A DNA stretch of 64,000 nt from the NCBI GenBank assembly GCA_019054805.1, contig JAHQIY010000026.1, positions 124,001 to 188,000 on the forward strand, in the 5' to 3' direction. Position numbers and translations under genes: made by a program. Below, piece after piece: positions 58,443-64,000 of this stretch. The notes beneath the pieces are model-generated. The model had not been told where the DNA came from and ran no database searches. It was given only the letters and a program-made list of their open reading frames with translations. Source of the DNA: Brachionus manjavacas (lineage: Eukaryota > Rotifera > Eurotatoria > Ploima > Brachionidae). The stretch's first letter is position 1, and every line of letters starts with the position of its first letter.

Positions 58443-59609
58443 TCATTTAAAACACTTTGTAAACCATCCACTTGAACTTGCCATTTCATTCCCAGTTTGG
58501 TCCTCTTTCAGCACAGGATTCTTAGTCAGAAGTGATTTATTTGTTGTATTGAATTCATTCTCTTCCAATGTTGTAGCTATTTTAAATAGTGGATCATTAT
58601 TGATTTCATAATTCGGTACATTTAGCGTCATATCAAATTTTTCATTCAAATAACCAACTACCATTTTTAACACTTGATCACAATAGCCATTAATTTTGCA
58701 TTTTGCCACTTTGTCTTTTAGCGTCCATTGAATATTTACAATGTAAAGATCAGTTTTTTTTTTTGGCCAAAGACAACTATAATGTTTGAGAACCTTTAAG
58801 CTGGAACCTAGGCAAATAATTAAATCTGCTTCTTTCACATTATTACTAGCGTTCTCCCAATTATACGGCATTCCATCCCTTAGTTTTTCACCAAAATGAA
58901 TAATTGAATCTTTGAGCTGACTTTCTGAACAAGATTTGCAAAATCTCCCCGTTAGATGCTTTCTGAAAGAAGTATTTTCTGTAACATCAAATAGCCTCAC
59001 ATATTCGGAACTACATTCAGTACAAAATTCAATAAAGCAATTTCCGTGCAGCTCTGATAGTTTAGAGCGATCGATTCCGGACCGTAAATGCAAGCCGTCG
59101 CAGTTTTGTGAGACAATATGGGTAACAATGTTCGCGTTAACCAATTCCAACAGAGCCATGTGAGAATAAGTCGGTTTAACTAGAGAGAATTCAGGCATTT
59201 TGACCTTAACTCCCTTCTTTAGCAAAGTCCATAAGCCGTTGGGTCCACGGTAGTCTGGTATTGATGCTGAAGTTGAGATACCAGCGCCTGTGTAAATAAC
59301 ACATTTTTTCGAGCTTTTTATTGCATTTGCCAGCTCTAAACATTTAACTTTCAGTGTTTCTTCATCATCAATTACAATATTTTGATGCAATTGAGCATTA
59401 ATTCTTTTTATTTCAGATAAATTAATGTTATTAACTATATCTTGAAAGTTGGTTATTAACTCTTTTTCATCTTCGGATCGCACCGATTCTGGCGTTTTTA
59501 ATATTTTTTTTATTTGAACAACAAGTCTCTTTTGCTGTTTTTTGGTCGAAATCGTCTCATAATAGTCAGAGCTTGGTTTTATACAACGACCTGATCTTGT
59601 TTTCAGCAT
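58443..59609 (-). CDS. SIRT7: NAD-dependent protein deacylase sirtuin-7
   Basis: A single open frame of 388 aa from the ATG at 59609. All class IV sirtuin signatures are present: TGAGISTSASIPDYRG (about 107-122, NAD binding), SQNCDGLHLRSG (167-178), the catalytic His in SELHGN (H188), the zinc ligands CTEC (196-199) and CKSC (224-227), IIHFGE, and CLGSSLKVL (266-274). VNIQWTLKDKVAKCKINGYC and the NWENA motif are specific to SIRT7 rather than SIRT6. The basic N-terminal helix (KKQQKRLVVQIKK) corresponds to the SIRT7 N-terminal region. SIRT7 is nucleolar, deacetylates H3K18 and supports Pol I transcription in vertebrates; function here is inferred from orthology. No introns. Confidence 0.96.
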   Translation of the reverse strand: MLKTRSGRCIKPSSDYYETISTKKQQKRLVVQIKKILKTPESVRSEDEKELITNFQDIVNNINLSEIKRINAQLHQNIVIDDEETLKVKCLELANAIKSSKKCVIYTGAGISTSASIPDYRGPNGLWTLLKKGVKVKMPEFSLVKPTYSHMALLELVNANIVTHIVSQNCDGLHLRSGIDRSKLSELHGNCFIEFCTECSSEYVRLFDVTENTSFRKHLTGRFCKSCSESQLKDSIIHFGEKLRDGMPYNWENASNNVKEADLIICLGSSLKVLKHYSCLWPKKKTDLYIVNIQWTLKDKVAKCKINGYCDQVLKMVVGYLNEKFDMTLNVPNYEINNDPLFKIATTLEENEFNTTNKSLLTKNPVLKEDQTGNEMASSSGWFTKCFK

Positions 59610-60576
59610 TTTTTTTGGGGGGATTTTATTTTATCTTTTTTTGTCGATATTTATAAACAAGACTACGAATGATTATAATAATTATTTTAAATTTTTAATC
59701 AAAATTTATATTTTGTTGTATTGACTCATAAAATGTCTTTTCTAGGAGTAAACGACTTATTCAAATTAGAAGAAAAAAAATTGTTAAACTTGTTTAAAAG
59801 TTTAAAAGAATTAAAAAAAAAAACTAAAAGTTAAAATGTGATCAAATTAAAGAAGTACAAGTTTTGATTGTTTTTTTTTTTTTATTTCATAGTCAATTTT
59901 GTTTTAAAATTTAATTTTTTCTTTAATTAGTTAATTATATCAAAGAGCAACCTGTTCATCAGCATTTAGATCCGAGATCTGTTTATATATTTATTTTTTT
60001 AAATGATTTGAAAAAAAATTAAAAAATTGAATATTGGCAAAAAAACTAATCTACGTTTCTTTATTGTAAAGAATCGTTTTACTTAGCTGTTGGTTTTTTG
60101 GCTTTGTGAATTTTGAAACAAAGAACAAAAATTTTAAATCAATGGTTAAATGTTTCAACTGCTACAAGCTTTGTTAATTAAATTAAATTAAATAAAATTA
60201 ATAATTTATCAAACAATTAAATCTCTTCGTTTTTTTATAATTTGATTTTAATCATTTGCTACTAAATTAAGTGCTTAGCAGGCTTGCAATGTTTTTGCAC
60301 AGACGTAGCTTAGGCGATACTAAGCTTGTAACAACTGATACATTTTACAGAATTAGTTTCTCAGTCAAAAAATTTTAAAGACTATTTAAAGGTTCTTTAG
60401 AGATTTTTTTAAAGACTCTTTAAAGGCTTCCGGACGCTTTTTCTTTTTAAGTTCTTTAAAAAAAAGAAAGGTCTTTAAAATTTCAATTTTTTTCTTTAAA
60501 GATGATTGCTTAAAAAACAATAAAATATCTATAAAGTATTTGTATTTTAGTGATTTGACTTAAACCAAGCCGCCAA
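59610..60576. other. AT-rich spacer upstream of SIRT7
   Basis: Presumably carries the SIRT7 promoter. I see no TATA/Inr pair and no other gene. Confidence 0.4.
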
Positions 60577-60660
60577 AATAGTTACCTGGAACGGCAAAAA
60601 ATTCATGTAGTAGAGATCATGACTGATACATTAAATTTCTGTCGTTCCAGGTAGCTATTA
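60577..60660. ncRNA. miRNA-precursor-like hairpin (candidate)
   Basis: The left arm 60577-60609 (AATAGTTACCTGGAACGGCA...) pairs with 60627-60660 (...GTCGTTCCAGGTAGCTATTA) over about 33 bp, with a few mismatches or G.U pairs and a loop of about 17 nt. Size and shape fit an animal pre-miRNA, and the stem is much less AT-rich than its surroundings. It could equally be a tiny MITE. Strand unknown. Confidence 0.4.
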
Positions 60661-60665
60661 AGGTG

Positions 60666-61323
60666 TCTTAGTCCAGTGGCGGAGCCAGAAACTTGAAAAT
60701 GGTGTGGCGAACTTCAAGACCAAAGACGAGGGGATAGAATTGGCGCGTTGAGGGGGAGCTTTATACCAAAGTAATGAAATGCTAAAATCAGTCTTTAACA
60801 GTATTTAAACATAGAAGAGCAAAAAATTAATTTCATTAGAAAAATTGAAGTAATTTAAAACAAAATTAAATAAAATTTTTAACAAAATTTAAGTTATCTA
60901 TTCTATCAACCATTTTTTAAACGTCAATTATTCAGATGACTCAATATTCATTAGGTTTGTTTCTTTCAATTTTTCTTGATCTGTCCTGCTTCAGAGACAA
61001 TTTTTTATTCTTTATAAAGCCGAAAAAGTTCTCTCTACCTCCGCATTTGAAATTAACTTTATTTAAAAGCAATTCAGTTAACGAAATACATTTTTTGTCT
61101 GTCGAAAATATTAAGAAAAGAGATAATTTTTTAGACAAGAAAAAGGAGCACCTAAAAAAATGTATTGCTTTATTGCTTTGTTTGTTAATTTTGTTTTATT
61201 TTTTTCTATAGTTGGCTGAAAAAAGGAGAGATTAAACAGATTTTTTTTTAAATATAAATTTTTAAAAATTTTCTCCTATGGCGCCACACTTCGCTATAAC
61301 GTAGCTCCACCACTGACTTAATC
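60666..61323. mobile_element. hAT-type non-autonomous element
   Basis: Ends read CAGTGGCGGAGCCAG (60674) and, inverted, CAGTGGTGGAGCTAC (to 61315), a classic hAT terminus. Flanking 8-mers TCTTAGTC (60666-60673) and ACTTAATC (61316-61323) match at 6 of 8, fitting an aged 8-bp duplication. The interior (642 bp) has no recognisable transposase; open frames at 60936-61211 look fortuitous. Confidence 0.75.
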
Positions 61324-61793
61324 TAAGTCAAATTCACCAAAATTAAAGCTCATGTCCGAAAAACTAAAGTCCGGAATTGGACTTGACTTAATACTTTTAA
61401 TTGCTTAAAAAGAACTTAACATTCGATTAATTAGATACTTTTTATATCAAAAATTTCTAAAAGATTTTAATTTAAATCTAAAATAAAATAAAAAAATTAA
61501 CGATAAAAATATTGAAAGTAGTAGTACAGTAAAGTACGGTTATAACGAAGTCGCTGGGGGAATCAAAAAACGGTTCGTTATAACCGAACTTCGTTACATC
61601 CGAAAAAGACAAAAAAATTTTTTTTTTAAAGTTTTTATTTAATTAAAACGAATTAAAAAAGAAATAATAATGATAAATATGAAAAAAAATTATATATTAT
61701 TTTTTAAAATAATCGGAGATGGTTTTTTGTTTAACCATTAGACCCAAGATTTCATTCTCAATTGAACCCAAGCTATCAATTGATGACTCAAAA

Positions 61794-62100
61794 TTATGTT
61801 TTGATTTTGAAAGATGCTTCCTTATTTGAATAATCATTTTTAAAGCTTGTTGTTATTATTGGTCCATCTATCTGTATACCATTTCCAACTTTTTCTCTGA
61901 TCCATTCTGCGAGTGCTTTTTCGAGATCATCGTATTTTCCAGATTTGATTTTTTGACATTCTGCTGCTGCTGCGTTCTCTTCGAATAATTTTAGAAACTC
62001 CTCTCTACGTTTGTAAATACCGCTCATTGTACCTACTGGAATTTTAAATTCCTCGCAGACTTCGGTCTGAGTTTTTTTTTGCTATCGATAAGCTTTATTT
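61794..62100 (-). pseudogene. CENP-B/Tc5-type HTH fragment of a pogo/Tigger transposase
   Basis: Minus strand reads TQTEVCEEFKIPVGTMSGIY then KRREEFLKLFEEN, the end of a psq/CENP-B N-terminal HTH. YDDLEKALAEWIREKVGNGI then QIDGPIITTSF is the second, Tc5-like HTH. A stop at 61794 truncates it before any catalytic domain, and upstream stops show decay. Confidence 0.85.
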
Positions 62101-62318
62101 ATTTTACTTTTTCATGCAACGTAAAAACCTTTTTTATTTTATAAAGGTTAATGTGTGATTTTTCAGAATATTAATTGATCATTAAGTAGGGATTAGTTTT
62201 AAGATTTCGGTATTCAAGAAAATTCATACTTATTTGCTGATTTCTATTATTAAAAATTAAGAAACCAATATTTCTCAAATATATTTTTTAATATTTTCGT
62301 TATAAGCGAATAAAATTT

Positions 62319-62605
62319 CATTGAATACCCAACTCCATTGTGTAATTGCTACCTTACTATTTCTTCTTTTTTTCCTGAAACTTGAACTATTTAAACATGT
62401 GCCACATGAAACAATCTTTTCCAATTTATGTCTTTTCAACTTTAATTTTTTTAGCTTATTTACTCTATTTTGATTCTTTTTTTTTTTTTTATCTAATTTT
62501 ATTTACTTTAATTTTATTTTTATTTTATTTTTTTATTTTATTTTTAATTTATTCTGAAGGAGCTTTAGCTCGGTACAGAAAACAAATAAATAAAAATAAA
62601 TAATT
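62319..62605 (+). mobile_element. 5'-truncated LINE 3' end nested in the Tigger element
   Basis: Matches the end of the LINE at 35334-35930, from GAATACCC.ACTCCA.TGTGT through CTGAAGGAGCTTTAGCTCGG to an (AAATAA) tail. It lies between the interior and right TIR of the pogo/Tigger element, so it inserted after that element. Confidence 0.85.
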
Positions 62606-62789
62606 GAAAATAATCAAAAAATGCTTCGTTATAACCGAATTTTCGCTATAAGCGTACTTCGTTATAACCGTAAGAAAATGTATTAAAAGTATTATTGTTC
62701 TGAACAACAGTGTTTTATTTTTCTTTATAAACGAATTTTCGTTATATCCTTGTTCGTTATAACCGTACTTTACTGTACTAGTAAAGACC

Positions 62790-62945
62790 GCGAAGCGAGA
62801 TAACTCGAAGGGATGCCACTCAAAGCAGTCGTCTCAATTGGTGTTAGTCGTATTTGATTTTAAAGGAGTCTACCGTCTCAGTTGCCACTTCTTCGTCTGG
62901 TAGTCCGTTTCATACATTTGCTAGATAGCTGCAATGCAATGATGT
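62790..62945 (-). pseudogene. LINE C-terminal scrap (CR1/L2-like)
   Basis: Minus strand reads NVWNGLPDEEVATETVDSFK then IKYD, the conserved near-C-terminal WN.LP.E.V...T...FK..LD block of CR1/L2-like ORF2. It abuts the right end of the Tigger element. Confidence 0.65.
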
Positions 62946-64000
62946 TTGTTATGAAACTTGAAATATGCTATTTCATTAAAACTATATATAAACTAAAATT
63001 ATCTATCAAGTAATTCATTTGAAAAAATTAAATAGAAACACAAAGAATGAAAACAATTAAAATTAAAGGGAAAACAATGAAATAAATTATGACTCCTAGA
63101 ATAGAATCCATGAAACGGAAATTACTTAAATAGGAAATTCATTTTTACGGAATTCCTATTAAAATATCAGACGAATATAAAATGAATAATTTTTTTTGAT
63201 TATTTTAACAAAAATAAAAATAAAATCTTAAAAATACCTCATTCATTCAATTTGTTATCCAATTTTAGTTATTCAATCTTCTTCTTTTTGATTAAGACCA
63301 AAATCAATATATTCAGGACAAAGCCAAAACTTTTACTAACTCCATTTGTGCCATTTTTAAACATTTACCAAGATAGTTTCTTTTACTGCATTTTAACTAC
63401 CTAGTCACAAAGAAAACGATGATTAATCGATGAAAATTGATAGATGAATCATTAATGAGTTAGGAACCATTTCATCTAGATTCACCGATGAAAATAAGTT
63501 CATAATTTATTTAATTATTAAATGATAGTTTTTCAAATTTTTCAAATAATTTTTAAGTTAATAATAAGCAAAAATTTAATAAGTTTTTTTTTCAACTGAT
63601 TTTTAACTGAAAATTAATTTTGACGCTTGATTAAGGCGAACATTAAGTAACATTTTTCTCAATAGATAGACTTTAATTTCTTATTCAATAAGTTGCTCAT
63701 TAATTTTAAAATTACTTAATAGCCCTTTAACTAGACAAAAATTAGCTTGAGTAAATTTAAAATCAAAGAACACTATAAGCAATCCAATTATATATTCTGT
63801 TCAAAGTTACTCTTCTGTAGCTTTTTTCACTCTACCTAGACAGTGGAAAGGATTTTTTTTCATATCATACCCATTCCATATTTTTGAAGGAATTATTTTT
63901 AAAAAATGTATCACATTAAAGAAGAAAAACATAAATGCAAATTGGTATTTCTGGATTTTTATTTTAAATTTACTTTTTTCACTTTAGTTATTAAAAACTT
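62946..64000. other. AT-rich sequence, nothing recognised
   Basis: No exon, RNA gene or terminal repeat is supported up to the window end. Confidence 0.45.

Larger units (their letters stand above)
61525..62777 (-). mobile_element. pogo/Tigger-type transposon remnant with nested LINE
   Basis: Termini CAGTAAAGTACGGTTATAAC (61527 onward) and the inverted GTTATAACCGTACTTTACTG (to 62775) are flanked by TA on both sides (61525-61526, 62776-62777), the Tc1/mariner target. Further GTTATAAC-type subterminal repeats occur. The minus-strand interior encodes the CENP-B-like DNA-binding region (61794-62100). The DDE domain is missing, and a LINE 3' end (62319-62605) has inserted into it. Confidence 0.85.

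Noticed and set aside
60290..60360. Possible tRNA-like sequence (GTAGCTTAGGCGATACTAAGC)
   Set aside because: No cloverleaf with a proper acceptor stem, T-loop and anticodon could be drawn. No tRNA gene is supported anywhere in the window.
60936..61211. 91-codon frame inside the hAT-type element
   Set aside because: No hAT transposase motif in either orientation; hydrophobic low-complexity ends.
61527..61620. GTTATAACGAA repeats considered as regulatory or CRISPR-like repeats
   Set aside because: They are the terminal and subterminal repeats of the TA-flanked pogo/Tigger element.

Overview
This is nuclear DNA from an AT-rich animal with compact introns. Coding exons are interrupted by GT-AG introns, many only 50-65 nt long. 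The proteins are clear metazoan orthologues: TM9SF3, SCAF4/8, SIRT7, CYB5R4, an ELOVL elongase and a PRXL2B-type selenoprotein U. Spacers are very AT-rich and full of decayed transposons. A small invertebrate such as a monogonont rotifer fits, but the species is a guess. There is no bacterial-style operon, CRISPR array or phage.

Layout. 1-0.9 kb: two head-to-head LINE remnants. 1.65-2.62 kb (-): single-exon ELOVL6-like elongase. 2.6-10.9 kb: gene desert with LINE scraps. 10.99-19.38 kb (+): a ten-exon gene for a 1337-aa membrane protein with a signal peptide, two DOMON-like domains, a SEA-like domain, one TM helix, an NPxY-containing tail and a PDZ domain. 19.87-20.73 kb (-), convergent with it: a selenoprotein U gene with an in-frame TGA at the redox site and a good SECIS candidate in its 3' UTR. 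21-26.3 kb: transposon graveyard with a 150-bp-arm foldback and a Merlin DNA transposon (118-bp TIRs, perfect 8-bp TSD). 27.16-32.01 kb (+): complete TM9SF3 in five exons, with an antisense LINE in intron 3 and a recent partial copy of exon 1 just downstream. 33-36.2 kb: palindromic elements, a LINE 3' end and a transposase scrap. 36.68-42.56 kb (+): SCAF4/8-like CTD-binding RNA-binding protein in six exons, with a Merlin-type MITE and a foldback in its last intron. 42.6-48 kb: repeats and a gutted LTR retrotransposon. 48.1-50.6 kb (-): an unrecognised three-exon gene with one apparent frameshift. 52.1-54.4 kb (-): CYB5R4 (first coding exon not located). 58.44-59.61 kb (-): single-exon SIRT7. 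60.5-63 kb: a miRNA-like hairpin, a hAT-type element, and a pogo/Tigger element with a LINE nested inside. 63-64 kb: nothing recognised.

The genes look functionally independent: lipid elongation, an adhesion/receptor-like surface protein, redox enzymes (selenoprotein U, CYB5R4), Golgi membrane protein, transcription termination and rDNA chromatin deacylase. The multi-exon gene models were built by hand; the DOMON/SEA/PDZ, selenoprotein U, TM9SF3 and SCAF models each sum to a whole number of codons. The most interesting items are the DOMON-DOMON-SEA-TM-PDZ protein and the selenoprotein U gene with its SECIS.
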